Of a stretch of 64,000 nt of DNA, positions 26,677 through 35,759 are shown in pieces. The stretch covers positions 1,612,001 to 1,676,000 of the forward strand of contig NZ_CP032229.1 in NCBI RefSeq assembly GCF_004328625.1. The letters are read 5' to 3'. This DNA comes from Streptomyces seoulensis (GTDB taxonomy: Bacteria > Actinomycetota > Actinomycetes > Streptomycetales > Streptomycetaceae). How positions within the stretch are numbered: position 1 is the first letter of the stretch; each line of letters begins with the position of its first letter. The notes beneath the pieces are model-generated. The model was given only the letters and a program-made list of their open reading frames with translations, had not been told where the DNA came from and ran no database searches. The position numbers and the translations under genes were made by a program.

Positions 26677-27736
26677 TATCCGGGCCGGGCGCAGGGGTGC
26701 CGTGGCCGTCGTGCTGGTGTGCGCCGCCGTGCTCCTGGGCGGCTGCTCCGATCCGGCGGACTCGGCGCGGAAGGGCGGGCCGCCGACCGCGCAGGCGGCG
26801 CTGCCGATGGCGGCGGACGATCTCCAGGACCAGTACCAGAAGGTCATCAAGGACGTGCTGCACTCGGTCGTGCAAATCCAGGCGGGGCAGTCCCTCGGCT
26901 CGGGCGTGATCTACGACGACCAGGGCCACATCGTCACCAACGCGCACGTGGTCGGCACCGAGAAGACCTTCCGGGTGACCACGGCCCGCAGCGGGGAACC
27001 GCTGGCGGCGAGCCTGGTGTACTCCTACCCCGAGCAGGACCTCGCGGTGGTCAAGCTGGACAAGGTCCCGGCGGGCCTGCGCCCGGCGGTGTTCGGCGGC
27101 TCGGACGAGGTGGAGGTCGGCCAGATCGTGCTGGCCATGGGCTCGCCCCTCGGACTGTCCTCCAGCGTGACCCAGGGCATCGTCTCGGCCACCGGACGGA
27201 CCGTCAGCGAGCCCGGCGACGACGGGAACACCGGCGCCACGATCCCCAACATGGTGCAGACCTCGGCCGCGATCAACCCGGGCAACAGCGGGGGCGCCCT
27301 GGTGAACCTGAAGGGCCAGGTCATCGGCATCCCGACGCTGGGCGCGGCCGACCCCGGCATGCAGGGCGGGGCGGCGCCGGGCATCGGCTTCGCCATCCCG
27401 GCGTCCATGGTGCGTACGGTCGCGGGGCAGATCATCGCGGACGGCAAGGTCACGGACTCGGGCCGGGCCGCCATGGGTGTCACGGTCCGCACGGTGGTGG
27501 ACGACGGCTACCAGCCCGCCGGGGCGGCGGTGGTCACGGTGAAGCAGGGCGGTCCGGCGGCGAAGGCGGGGCTGAAGGCGGGCGATGTGATCACCCGGGT
27601 GGGCACCAGCCCGGTCGGCACCACCACGGAACTCGCCGAGGCGCTGGCGGGCAGGAAGCCCGGCGACAAGGTCGAGGTCACCTACCAGCGCTCGGGCTCC
27701 CGGCACACCGCCGAGGTGACGCTCGGCGAGCAGTGA
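26663..27736 (+). CDS. HtrA/DegP-like lipoprotein serine protease with PDZ domain
   Basis: An envelope protease of 357 residues. The ATG at 26663 gives a 29-residue lipoprotein signal ending in LGGC. The trypsin-like domain has His in TNAHVVG, Asp in EQDLAVVKLD and Ser in GNSGGALV; a single PDZ domain occupies about residues 265-350. The alternative start GTG 26591 would give an N-terminus of over 50 residues before the lipobox, too long for a signal peptide. The start region is a perfect palindrome. Such proteases degrade or refold damaged exported proteins. It follows the ABC module by 77 bp. Confidence 0.92.
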   Translation: MDESPIRAGRRGAVAVVLVCAAVLLGGCSDPADSARKGGPPTAQAALPMAADDLQDQYQKVIKDVLHSVVQIQAGQSLGSGVIYDDQGHIVTNAHVVGTEKTFRVTTARSGEPLAASLVYSYPEQDLAVVKLDKVPAGLRPAVFGGSDEVEVGQIVLAMGSPLGLSSSVTQGIVSATGRTVSEPGDDGNTGATIPNMVQTSAAINPGNSGGALVNLKGQVIGIPTLGAADPGMQGGAAPGIGFAIPASMVRTVAGQIIADGKVTDSGRAAMGVTVRTVVDDGYQPAGAAVVTVKQGGPAAKAGLKAGDVITRVGTSPVGTTTELAEALAGRKPGDKVEVTYQRSGSRHTAEVTLGEQ

Positions 27737-27779
27737 CCCCGACGGGAGCGGGAGTGTCCCCGCCCCCGCGGGACCGGGA

Positions 27780-27992
27780 CTACGCCCCTTCGGCGTCGAG
27801 GCTCATCGGCCCGTAGATCTCGGTGCCCTCCTCGAAGAGGCGCACCTGGTCCGCGCCGCCCTCCAGCAGCGCCTTCCAGTTCTCGCCGACCCAGGACTCG
27901 GCGTCGCCCTGCGTGGTGAACTCCTCGGGCTCCACGGCGGGCGGGACCTCCGTCCCGTCGGCCTTCTCGAACCGCCACGTCCACGCTGTCAT
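27780..27992 (-). CDS. Small acidic conserved protein (70 aa)
   Basis: A 70-residue acidic cytoplasmic protein beginning TAWTWRFEKADGTEV and ending in a MSLDAEG-like tail. ATG 27992 has an ideal AAGGAGG six bases upstream, which excludes the longer frame from 28052. No domain is recognised, though conserved Trp residues (AESWVGENW) suggest a compact fold. Found in isolation between the convergent HtrA-like gene and the cobU region. Function unknown. Confidence 0.8.
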   Translation of the reverse strand: MTAWTWRFEKADGTEVPPAVEPEEFTTQGDAESWVGENWKALLEGGADQVRLFEEGTEIYGPMSLDAEGA

Positions 27993-28111
27993 GCAAGCCT
28001 CCTTACGATCCGACTCCTGCGGGCAGCGTATGCGGTCGGCGGGGGCGCCCACAGGACATCGTGGATCATCGTCCGCTCAGGTGACCCGGTGCGCGGCGCC
28101 CGCCGGGACAG

Positions 28112-29326
28112 GTGAAAATCGGTTCCGTGGACGTCACTCTGCTCGGCACCGGTGCCCCCTCGGGGCTGCCCCGCCCCGACTGCCCCTGTGCCGTGTGCGC
28201 GAGCGCGCTCGGCCCGGACGCGCGGGCGGCCACCGCGCTGCTGGTGGACGGGGTCCTGCTGCTGGACCTGACCCCGGGCGCCGCCTTCGCCGCCGCCCGC
28301 GCCGGGCACTCGCTGGGCCGGGTCCGCCAGGTGCTGCTCTCCCACCCGCACGACGGGCCCGCCGTGGAGGTCCCCGCCGGGCTCCCCCAGCCGGTCCGGG
28401 TGCCGGACGGCCGCGAGCTGACCCTGCTGACGGGGCATCGGGTGCGGGCGCTGGCGATGGACGCGGGCGGCACCGGGTACGAGGTGACCGGGCCGGACGG
28501 GCTGCGGCTGCTGTACCTCCCGCCGGGCGGTTCCCCGGCCGGGCTGGAAGAGCTGGCAGAGCCGTACCACATGGTGCTGGCCGACGTCGTGGGGCGCCCG
28601 GACGCGCTGGCCCGGCTGCGGGCGGCCGGCGGGGTGGGTCCGGCGACCGACGTCGTCGCGGTCCACCTGGACCACGACGTGCCGCAGGCGGCGGAGCTGC
28701 CCCGGCGGCTGGCGGCGGCCGGGGCGCGCGCGGTGCCGGACGGAGTGACGCTGGCGGTGGGCGCCTACGACGAGGTGCCGGACGTGCCGCGCCGGACGCT
28801 GGTGCTGGGCGGCGCCCGCTCGGGCAAGTCGGTGGAGGCGGAACGGCGCCTGGAGTCCTTCCCGGACGTGGTCTACGCGGCGACCGGCGGCACCCGCGCC
28901 GGGGACCGCGAGTGGGCGGACCGGGTCGCCGCGCACCGCGAACGCCGTCCCGGCTCCTGGCGTACGGCGGAGACGACGGACCTCGTGCCGCTCCTCGCCG
29001 AGGACGGCCCGCCCCTGCTCATCGACTGCCTCTCCCTCTGGCTCACCGACGTGATGGACGCGGTCGGCGCCTGGGACGACGCCCAGTGGGCCGACGGCGG
29101 CGAGAAGGCGCTGCGCGCCCGGGTCGACGAACTGACCCGGGCGGTCCGCGCGACCCCGCGCACCGTGGTCGCCGTCTCCAACGAGGTCGGCTCCGGCATC
29201 GTCCCCGCCACCCCCTCGGGCCGCCGCTACCGCGACGAACTCGGCCGCCTGAACACGGCGTTCGCGGCGGAGTGCGAGCAGGTCGTACTGGTGGTGGCGG
29301 GGCAGGCGCTGGTGCTGCGCGGCTAG
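28112..29326 (+). CDS. cobU: Adenosylcobinamide kinase/guanylyltransferase with metallo-beta-lactamase-like N-terminus
   Basis: Activates adenosylcobinamide to its GDP form in nucleotide-loop assembly of cobalamin. The C-terminal CobU domain (about 225-404) has P-loop GGARSGKS (233-240) and the conserved VSNEVGSGIVP near the end. The N-terminal 215 residues have the start of a metallo-beta-lactamase/PhnP fold (VTLLGTGAPSGLPRPDCPC), but the metal motif reads SHPHDGPAVE instead of HXHXDH, so hydrolase activity is doubtful. GTG 28127 is an alternative start. The stop overlaps that of the convergent methyltransferase gene in CTAG. Confidence 0.9.
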   Translation: MKIGSVDVTLLGTGAPSGLPRPDCPCAVCASALGPDARAATALLVDGVLLLDLTPGAAFAAARAGHSLGRVRQVLLSHPHDGPAVEVPAGLPQPVRVPDGRELTLLTGHRVRALAMDAGGTGYEVTGPDGLRLLYLPPGGSPAGLEELAEPYHMVLADVVGRPDALARLRAAGGVGPATDVVAVHLDHDVPQAAELPRRLAAAGARAVPDGVTLAVGAYDEVPDVPRRTLVLGGARSGKSVEAERRLESFPDVVYAATGGTRAGDREWADRVAAHRERRPGSWRTAETTDLVPLLAEDGPPLLIDCLSLWLTDVMDAVGAWDDAQWADGGEKALRARVDELTRAVRATPRTVVAVSNEVGSGIVPATPSGRRYRDELGRLNTAFAAECEQVVLVVAGQALVLRG

Positions 29327-30165
29327 AACCGTCCTGGTTTGCGGGCCACGAGCCGGTAGGTGTTGGCGAAGCGGGTGCGGCGGGTCAGGGGGGTGAGGAG
29401 GCGGTCCAGGGCGGTGGCCGCTCTCAGGGGGGCGTGGAAGGGGCGGGGGAAGGTCTCGGTGAGGTCCTGGGGCTGGTGGACGCGGGCCGTGGTGGTGACC
29501 GTGCAGCCCAGGGCGCTCAGTTCGGCCTCCAGGTTGGGCAGCGGGAGCAGGTGCGCGTGCCGGTGCGGGAGCCAGTGCGGGCCCAGCAGGGCGGCGTAGG
29601 CGCTGTCGGGGGCCGGGGACTCGACGACGAGGTGGCCGCCGGGGCGGAGCACGGTCAGCGCGGCGCGCAGTTCGGCGCGCGGGTCGGGGACGTGGGCCAG
29701 GTGGTGGAGCAGGCTGACCACGTCGTAGCGGGCGCGCAGCCGGTCGGTGACGCCGGGCGTGGTGAGCAGCCCCCGGTGCGCCTCCTCGACCCGCCCCTCG
29801 GCGAGCGCCCGTTCGACCCGCGCGGTGGGGTCGAGGCCGTCGAAGCTGGTGTACGGGAAGAACTCCCTTGCGGCCTGGGGGAAGTGGCCGTGCCCGGTGC
29901 CGACGTCCAGCCAGCTCTCGGGGTCGGCCAGCCCGGCCAGGGCGCGTGCGGTGGCCCGGTGCGAGCGGCCGGACGGCGCGGGGGCGTCGCCGGCCGGCCG
30001 GGGGTTCTGGAAGGCGTGGGCGCACGCCCCGCACTCGTCGAGGGCGACGGCGCGGGGTCCGCGCAGCCGGGTGCGCAGGCGGGCCGAGCCGCACCAGGGA
30101 CAGTCCTCGCGGCGCGGCCCGGGGAACCGGTCGCTGACCTGCGGGGCGGAGGGCGAGGACGGCAT
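29323..30165 (-). CDS. Zinc-ribbon class I methyltransferase
   Basis: A 280-residue protein with an N-terminal zinc ribbon (CPWCGSARLR then CGACAH) and a class I SAM-dependent methyltransferase domain (motif I WLDVGTGHGHFPQAA, motif II-like YDVVSLLHHLAHVPDP). The layout matches methyltransferases acting on sugars or small molecules. ATG 30165 has AGGAG 7 bp upstream. Convergent with cobU and divergent from cobT, so it is an insertion within the cobalamin genes rather than a clear pathway member. Substrate unknown. Confidence 0.85.
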   Translation of the reverse strand: MPSSPSAPQVSDRFPGPRREDCPWCGSARLRTRLRGPRAVALDECGACAHAFQNPRPAGDAPAPSGRSHRATARALAGLADPESWLDVGTGHGHFPQAAREFFPYTSFDGLDPTARVERALAEGRVEEAHRGLLTTPGVTDRLRARYDVVSLLHHLAHVPDPRAELRAALTVLRPGGHLVVESPAPDSAYAALLGPHWLPHRHAHLLPLPNLEAELSALGCTVTTTARVHQPQDLTETFPRPFHAPLRAATALDRLLTPLTRRTRFANTYRLVARKPGRF

Positions 30166-30296
30166 GGCGGCTCCTGTACGGCATTTCGCGGTAAACCGGA
30201 ACGTATGGGATGCCGATCTTGGGCGCAATGACGTGCGCCGGGCGTGGTGGCGGTGTGGCGCGGGGCGTCGCGCGCGCGGGCGGTACTGTTCCGCGA

Positions 30297-31388
30297 ATGG
30301 ACAGCCTTCAACTCGACGACTTCACCGATCTGATCGAGCGCCCGGACGGCGGCATGCGCCAGGACGCCGAGGCGCGGCGGGAGCGCCTGGCCGTGCCGCC
30401 CGGCGCGCTGGGCCGGCTGGACGAGCTGGGCGAGTGGCTGGCGGCCGCGCAGGGCGCGGTGCCGGTACGGCCCGTTGAGCGCCCGAAGCTGGTCCTCTTC
30501 GCCGGTGACCACGGCATCGCCGCCCTCGGCGTCTCCCGGCGCCCGGAGGGTGGCGCGGCCGGCCTGGTCCGGGCGGTGCTGGAGGGCGCGAGCCCGGCCG
30601 CCGTGCTGGCCCGCCGGCTGGACGTACCGGTACGGGTGGTCGACCTGGCCCTGGACTGCGACCCGGACACCCTCCCCGCCGAGGTGACCCGGCACCGGGT
30701 GCGGCGCGGCAGCGGCCGGATCGACGTCGAGGACGCGCTGACCGCCGAGGAGGCGGAGGCGGCGTTCCGCGCGGGCATGGCCGTCGCCGACGAGGAGGCC
30801 GACTCCGGTACGGATCTGGTGGTGCTCGGCGACGTGAGCGTGGGCGGCACGACGGCGGCCGCCGTCCTGGTGGCCGCGCTGTGCGGCACGGACGCCTCGG
30901 TGGTGACCGGGCGCGGCGGCGAGCCCATCGACGACCTGGCCTGGATGCGCAAGTGCGCGGCGGTACGGGACGCGCTGCGCCGGGCCCGCCCGGTCCTCGG
31001 CGACCAGCTCCAACTGCTGGCGACGGTGGGCGGCGCCGACCTGACGGCGATGACCGGCTTCCTGCTCCAGTGCGCGGTGCGCAAGCTGCCGGTGATCCTG
31101 GACGGCGTCGTCGCGGCGGCCTGCGCGCTGGTGGGCCAGCGGGTGGCGTTCCGGGCGCCGGACTGGTGGCTCGCGGCCCACGACAGCGGTGAGCCGGGGC
31201 AGACGAAGGCGCTGGACCGGATGGCGCTGGAGCCGCTGCTGACCACGGGCGTGCGGGTCGGCGAGGGCGCGGGCGCCCTGCTGGCCCTCCCCCTGGTCCG
31301 CTCGGCCGCCGCGCTGGCCGCCGAGCTTCCGGAGCGGCCGGAGACCGAGCGGGCCGGGAAGCCCGGGGAGTCTGCGGAGAGCGTCTAG
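30297..31388 (+). CDS. cobT: Nicotinate-nucleotide-dimethylbenzimidazole phosphoribosyltransferase
   Basis: Makes alpha-ribazole phosphate from dimethylbenzimidazole and nicotinate mononucleotide for the lower ligand of cobalamin. The 363-residue protein contains the family segments LAVPPGALGRLDELGEWL, FAGDHGIAALGVS and the GDVSVGGTTAAA and GRGGEP glycine-rich motifs. ATG 30297 is taken as start; the frame upstream lacks coding character. It is followed within 67 bp by the MprF-like gene, so read-through is likely. Confidence 0.95.
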   Translation: MDSLQLDDFTDLIERPDGGMRQDAEARRERLAVPPGALGRLDELGEWLAAAQGAVPVRPVERPKLVLFAGDHGIAALGVSRRPEGGAAGLVRAVLEGASPAAVLARRLDVPVRVVDLALDCDPDTLPAEVTRHRVRRGSGRIDVEDALTAEEAEAAFRAGMAVADEEADSGTDLVVLGDVSVGGTTAAAVLVAALCGTDASVVTGRGGEPIDDLAWMRKCAAVRDALRRARPVLGDQLQLLATVGGADLTAMTGFLLQCAVRKLPVILDGVVAAACALVGQRVAFRAPDWWLAAHDSGEPGQTKALDRMALEPLLTTGVRVGEGAGALLALPLVRSAAALAAELPERPETERAGKPGESAESV

Positions 31389-31454
31389 CCCGGCCGCGGC
31401 CCACGGCGCCGATGAGCGCGATTCACGGCAAATGCGGACATATGATCACCGCTC

Positions 31455-33272
31455 ATGGAAGATGCCCGAGTTGCCGACCGGTCGAACGGGCCGGACCGGC
31501 GGAAGGAACCGGACGAGCGGTCCGAGCAGCCGGGGCGGCGGGCGGGCGGGAAGTCGTCCCGCCGGGCCGCCGCCTGCGCGGTCTGGTACCTGCGGGCCGT
31601 CGCGTTCGTCAACTTCCTCAGCGCGGTGTGGGTCTCGCTGGGCCAGGACGTGCGCCGCCACAACCAGGAGAACCTGTTCACGCCGTACCTGCTGACGGCC
31701 GGGTTCGCCTCGGGTGTGTTCACCGCGTTCCTGGCCATCACCATGCGGCGGCGCAAGCGGGCCGCGTGGATTCTCAACCTGGTGCTCAGCGGGGCGTTCC
31801 TGGCCCTGTTCGCGGTCGCCATGGCCTTCCCGGAGATCCGCCGCTCCGCGCAGAACTGGGTCTCGCTCGTGCTGACGGCCGCCTTCGTCGCCGTCCTGCT
31901 GGTCGGCCGCCGGGAGTTCTACGCCAAGGGTGACCGCTCCAACCCCCGGCTCGCCGCGAGTGTGGCCCTCGGTGGCGGTACGGCGGCCTCGCTGCTCGCC
32001 GCGCTGCTGGTGACGGTCACCAACCAGGCGCCGGACGCGGCCCGTTCGACGTTCCTGGAGCGCTGGGAGTACGGCACGCTGCGGCTGGTGTCGGTGGCCA
32101 CCGAGGAGTCCGGCTTCCCCGGCATCGACACGCCCAACTGGGCCGACGTCAGCATCAACGTGCTCAGTACGGTCCTTCTCCTCGCCGTCCTGTACGCCGC
32201 GTTCCGCTCCCGCCGCGCCGTCGACCCGCTCACCGAGGTGGACGAGGCGCGGCTGCGGGAGCTGCTGGACAAGCACGGCGAACGCGACTCGCTCGGCTAC
32301 TTCGCGCTGCGCCGGGAGAAGAGCGTGCTGTGGTCCCCCACCGGCAAGGCGGCCGTCGCCTACCGGGTGGTGGGCGGGGTCAGCCTGGCCTCGGGCGACC
32401 CGCTGGGCGACCCCGAGGCATGGCCCGGCGCGATCGCCCCCTGGCTCACCGAGGCCCGCGCCCACGGCTGGATTCCCGCGGTGATGGGCGCGAGCGAGGA
32501 GGCCGGGACCGTCTACGCCCGGCATGGCCTGGACGCCCTCGAACTGGGCGACGAAGCCGTCGTGGAGGTCGCCGAGTTCACCCTGGAGGGCCGCGCGATG
32601 CGCACCGTGCGCCAGGCGTACAACCGGGTGCGGCGGGCCGGGTACGAGGTGCGGATGCGGCGGCACGAGGACATCCCGGCGGCCGAGATGGCCCGGCTCG
32701 TGGAGCGGGCCGACGACTGGCGGGACGGCGCCACCGAACGCGGCTTCAGCATGGCGCTGGGCCGGCTCGCGGACCCGGAGGACGGACGGTGCGTGATGCT
32801 GGAGTGCACCGACGCCGAGGGCCGGCTGCGCGCCCTGCTGTCGTTCGTGCCATGGGGTCCCGACGGGCTCTCGCTGGACCTGATGCGCCGTGACCGGGAC
32901 AGCGACAACGGGCTGATGGAGTACATGGTCATCGACCTCCTGCGCCGCTCGCCGGAGATCGGGGTCACCCAGGTCTCGCTGAACTTCGCCATGTTCCGCT
33001 CGGTGTTCGAGCGCGGCGCCCGTCTCGGCGCCGGGCCGGTGCTGCGGCTGTGGCGCTCGCTGCTGAGCTTCTTCTCCCGCTGGTGGCAGATCGAGTCGCT
33101 GTACCGGGCCAACGCCAAGTACCGGCCCATCTGGGAGCCGCGCTTCCTGCTCTTCGAGAAGAGCGCCGACCTGCCCCGGATCGCCCTGGCGGCGGCCCGC
33201 GCGGAGGGGTTCCTGGAAGCGCCGGGCCTGCCGAAGTGGCTGCACCGCAGACAGTTGGAGACCCACCGGTGA
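31455..33272 (+). CDS. MprF/LysX-like membrane protein (DUF2156, lysyltransferase type)
   Basis: A 605-residue protein with about six membrane helices (roughly 43-260) followed by a GNAT-like DUF2156 domain (about 265-605), as in phosphatidylglycerol lysyltransferases. Typical segments are LGYFALRREKSVLWSP, GDPLGDPEAWPGAIAPWL and LDLMRRD...NGLMEYMV. Members transfer amino acids from aminoacyl-tRNA to membrane lipids, changing surface charge; here the substrate is inferred only. The N-terminus (about 1-40) is hydrophilic and charged. Its stop overlaps the next gene's GTG, so the two are coupled. Confidence 0.85.
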   Translation: MEDARVADRSNGPDRRKEPDERSEQPGRRAGGKSSRRAAACAVWYLRAVAFVNFLSAVWVSLGQDVRRHNQENLFTPYLLTAGFASGVFTAFLAITMRRRKRAAWILNLVLSGAFLALFAVAMAFPEIRRSAQNWVSLVLTAAFVAVLLVGRREFYAKGDRSNPRLAASVALGGGTAASLLAALLVTVTNQAPDAARSTFLERWEYGTLRLVSVATEESGFPGIDTPNWADVSINVLSTVLLLAVLYAAFRSRRAVDPLTEVDEARLRELLDKHGERDSLGYFALRREKSVLWSPTGKAAVAYRVVGGVSLASGDPLGDPEAWPGAIAPWLTEARAHGWIPAVMGASEEAGTVYARHGLDALELGDEAVVEVAEFTLEGRAMRTVRQAYNRVRRAGYEVRMRRHEDIPAAEMARLVERADDWRDGATERGFSMALGRLADPEDGRCVMLECTDAEGRLRALLSFVPWGPDGLSLDLMRRDRDSDNGLMEYMVIDLLRRSPEIGVTQVSLNFAMFRSVFERGARLGAGPVLRLWRSLLSFFSRWWQIESLYRANAKYRPIWEPRFLLFEKSADLPRIALAAARAEGFLEAPGLPKWLHRRQLETHR

Positions 33273-33955
33273 GAGCGTGGGCCCGCGCCGAGTGGGGCCC
33301 GCTGTACGCGGCCCTGCGGGCGGCGCTGCTCAGGCGCGGTCCGCTGCTCGGGGCGCCGCTGACGCTCGGCGCGGTGGGCCTGACCGCGCTGCTGCAGTTC
33401 GTGCAGAACCAGCCCTGGGGCTTCGCCCTGGTGGAGGCGGCCGGTGCCGTGCGCGCCGCCGACCCGCTCTGGCTGGCCCTGCTGCGCACCCCGCTCTCCC
33501 TGTTCGTACCGGCGCTGGACCTGCCGGTGTGGGGCGCGCTGGCCCAGGTACTCTGCGTGTTCGGCATCGCGGAACTCTGCCTCGGGCGCCGCCGCACCCT
33601 GCTCATCGCCTACACCGCCACGCTCGCCGGGACGCTGTACGCCCGTGTCGGCATCGCCCTCGGCCCGCACGCCCCCTTCGGCCTGCCCGCCTCCGACGCG
33701 CTGGTGGTGGACACCGGCCCCTCGGCCGCCGTGGTGGGGCTCGCGGTGTACGTGGCGGTACGGCACCACGCCCGTGTGACGGCGGTGGCGGTGCCGGCCG
33801 CGATGGTGATCGAGGTGCTGCTGAAGGACAACCTGGCCGGCAAGGAGCACCTCGCGGCCCTGCTCGCCGTGGGCACCCTGTGCCTGGCGGGGCTTCAGCC
33901 GCCCCTGGGCAGCCGGGCCGGAGAGGGGTCGGGCTTGCCGCCGATCCAGTCCTGA
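33269..33955 (+). CDS. Multi-pass membrane protein, rhomboid-like fold
   Basis: A 228-residue protein with about six membrane segments. The GTG start overlaps the preceding TGA (GTGA), so it is translated with the MprF-like gene and may work with it. The topology and segments such as FGIAELCLGRRRTLLIAYTA resemble rhomboid-like proteins, but no GxSG catalytic serine motif is evident, so a protease role is unlikely. Its last 61 bp overlap the convergent gene. Confidence 0.72.
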   Translation: MRAWARAEWGPLYAALRAALLRRGPLLGAPLTLGAVGLTALLQFVQNQPWGFALVEAAGAVRAADPLWLALLRTPLSLFVPALDLPVWGALAQVLCVFGIAELCLGRRRTLLIAYTATLAGTLYARVGIALGPHAPFGLPASDALVVDTGPSAAVVGLAVYVAVRHHARVTAVAVPAAMVIEVLLKDNLAGKEHLAALLAVGTLCLAGLQPPLGSRAGEGSGLPPIQS

Positions 33956-34659
33956 ACCACCCGCCGGGGCCCCGCCCAGCGCCGGTCGTGCCGGTAGGCC
34001 CGCAGCAGGGACCGGGCGCGGGCACGCGGGCGCCGGCCGTAGAAGCGCCGCGCCCAGAACGAGGCCGGCCGGGCCAGCCGGACGGCGCCCGCGAGTGCCA
34101 GCAGCGGCACGATCGCCCCGAACACGGCGGTACGGGCCTTGCCCTTGCTCAACGCGACCAGCGAGATCAGGAAGTTGACCGCGACGAACGCGATGACCCC
34201 ACCCCGGTCCTGCAACTCGGCCTGCGAGAGGTCGTTGACGCCGAACGGGGAGAAGCCCGCGAGCAGCAGCCCGACCAGCGCGGCGGTGATGACCACCACC
34301 TCGACGCTCTTGCGGCCCTCCGCGCTCCAGTACACGTCGTCCAGATGCAGGATCAGCGCGAACTCGTCCAGCACCAGCCCGGCGCCGATCCCGAAGACCA
34401 CGGCGGCGATCGCGCCGCCCGCCCCGTGCCGGTCGCTGGCGACGGCGCCGAAGCCGCCGACGATGGTCAGCACCACCCCGGGCACCACGTGATGGATGTG
34501 CAGCCCGCCCGCCTTGACGTTGCCGAACGGGCCCTTCCCGGCGCGGATCAGCCGGACGATGACCCGGGTCACGACGAAGGTGACCACGAACGAGAAGAGG
34601 GCCAGCAGCAGCGGAAGCTTGCCCGGTTCCAGGATGTTCCGCTCCCACCAGTGCCCCAT
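33895..34659 (-). CDS. Integral membrane protein of unknown function
   Basis: A 254-residue protein with about six helices between residues 15 and 200 and a strongly basic cytoplasmic tail. Conserved-looking features are AGGLHIHHVVPG and LDEFALILHLDDVYW, with His and Asp residues next to membrane segments that could bind metal. No family name can be given with confidence. The 3' end overlaps the convergent membrane-protein gene by 61 bp. It is divergent from cobS. Confidence 0.78.
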   Translation of the reverse strand: MGHWWERNILEPGKLPLLLALFSFVVTFVVTRVIVRLIRAGKGPFGNVKAGGLHIHHVVPGVVLTIVGGFGAVASDRHGAGGAIAAVVFGIGAGLVLDEFALILHLDDVYWSAEGRKSVEVVVITAALVGLLLAGFSPFGVNDLSQAELQDRGGVIAFVAVNFLISLVALSKGKARTAVFGAIVPLLALAGAVRLARPASFWARRFYGRRPRARARSLLRAYRHDRRWAGPRRVVQDWIGGKPDPSPARLPRGG

Positions 34660-34720
34660 GTGCGCACTTTATCCCCGGCCCGCCGACCGGGCCCGGCAAC
34701 CGCCCCGGTAGCCTGCGCCG

Positions 34721-35521
34721 ATGCCCGAGACCCCCTCGCCCGGCCCGCTCGACGGACCCCGCTTCGCGTTCGGCACCCTCACCGTGATCCCGGTCCGGGT
34801 GCACCGCTGGGACCGGACGGCAGCGCGGGCGGGCATGCTGTGCGCCCCGCTGACCGGACTCACCGTCGGCCTCGCGGCGGCCGGGCTCGGGCTGTCGCTC
34901 CTGCTGCTCGGGGCGGGCCCGCTGCTGGCCGCCGTCGCGTCCGTCGCCGTACCGGCCGCGCTCACCCGGGGGCTGCACCTGGACGGGCTCGCCGACACCG
35001 CCGACGGGCTGGGCAGCGGCAAGCCCGCCGAGCAGGCGCTCGCCGTCATGAAGCGGTCCGACATCGGGCCGTTCGGCGTGCTGACCCTGGTGCTCACGCT
35101 GCTGGCCCAGGTCGCCGCGCTCGCCGGGCTGTACGGCGACTCGTGGGCGCGGGGCGCGCTCGGGGCAGTCGTCTCCGGGGTCGCGGCCCGGCTTTCGCTC
35201 ACGCTGGCCGCGCGCGCCGGGGTGCCGGCCGCCCGTCCGGAGGGGCTCGGGGCGGCGGTGGCCGGGGTGGTGCCGGTGCCGGGCGCGCTGGCGGTGGGGG
35301 CGGCGGTGACGCTGGCGGCCGGGTCGGCCGGGGCGCTGCTCGGGCCGTGGGATGCGGTGCGTACGGCGGCGGCCGTGCCGCTCTGCCTGGTCCCGGCCGA
35401 ACTCCTGCTGCGCCGCTGCGTGCATCGCTTCGGCGGGGTCACCGGGGACGTGTTCGGCGCCCTCGCGGAGACGGCGGCCACGGCGGCGCTGCTCGTGCTG
35501 TGCCTGGGCGGCGCCGGCTGA
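34721..35521 (+). CDS. cobS: Adenosylcobinamide-GDP ribazoletransferase (cobalamin synthase)
   Basis: Joins alpha-ribazole (or its phosphate) to adenosylcobinamide-GDP, the last assembly step of cobalamin. A 266-residue integral membrane protein with the family marker around LTRGLHLDGLADTADGLGSG (Asp-rich metal site) and ALAVMKRSDIGPFGVL. With cobU and cobT it completes the nucleotide-loop set within 7 kb, though in three separate transcription units. No cobalamin riboswitch was recognised upstream. Confidence 0.95.
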   Translation: MPETPSPGPLDGPRFAFGTLTVIPVRVHRWDRTAARAGMLCAPLTGLTVGLAAAGLGLSLLLLGAGPLLAAVASVAVPAALTRGLHLDGLADTADGLGSGKPAEQALAVMKRSDIGPFGVLTLVLTLLAQVAALAGLYGDSWARGALGAVVSGVAARLSLTLAARAGVPAARPEGLGAAVAGVVPVPGALAVGAAVTLAAGSAGALLGPWDAVRTAAAVPLCLVPAELLLRRCVHRFGGVTGDVFGALAETAATAALLVLCLGGAG

Positions 35522-35544
35522 GCACGGCAACTGTGCCGCACCTG

Positions 35545-35566
35545 GGGCGAGTTGTCCCCCTCGCCC
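35545..35566 (+). terminator. Short hairpin after cobS
   Basis: A 7-bp stem (GGGCGAG paired with CTCGCCC) with an eight-base loop lies 24 bp past the cobS stop. It is a weak terminator candidate. Confidence 0.4.
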
Positions 35567-35759
35567 GACAGAAGCGCCCGGTGTGCGGGCGGCCGGGGTG
35601 GTCCTCGGCCATGAGTGAACGAACGTACACGCGTAGTCTCGTGGCGGGTGTTCGCCGACAGGGAGTCGACCCACCCCTTGCGGCGGTCGCCCCTCGCGGA
35701 CGACCGGCTTGCGCAAACGGCCCCAGCAAACTTCACATCGGAAGCGAGATTTCACCACC

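Noticed and set aside
28060..34720. Cobalamin riboswitch for cobU, cobT or cobS
   Set aside because: No B12-box or long structured leader was found; the upstream gaps are short.
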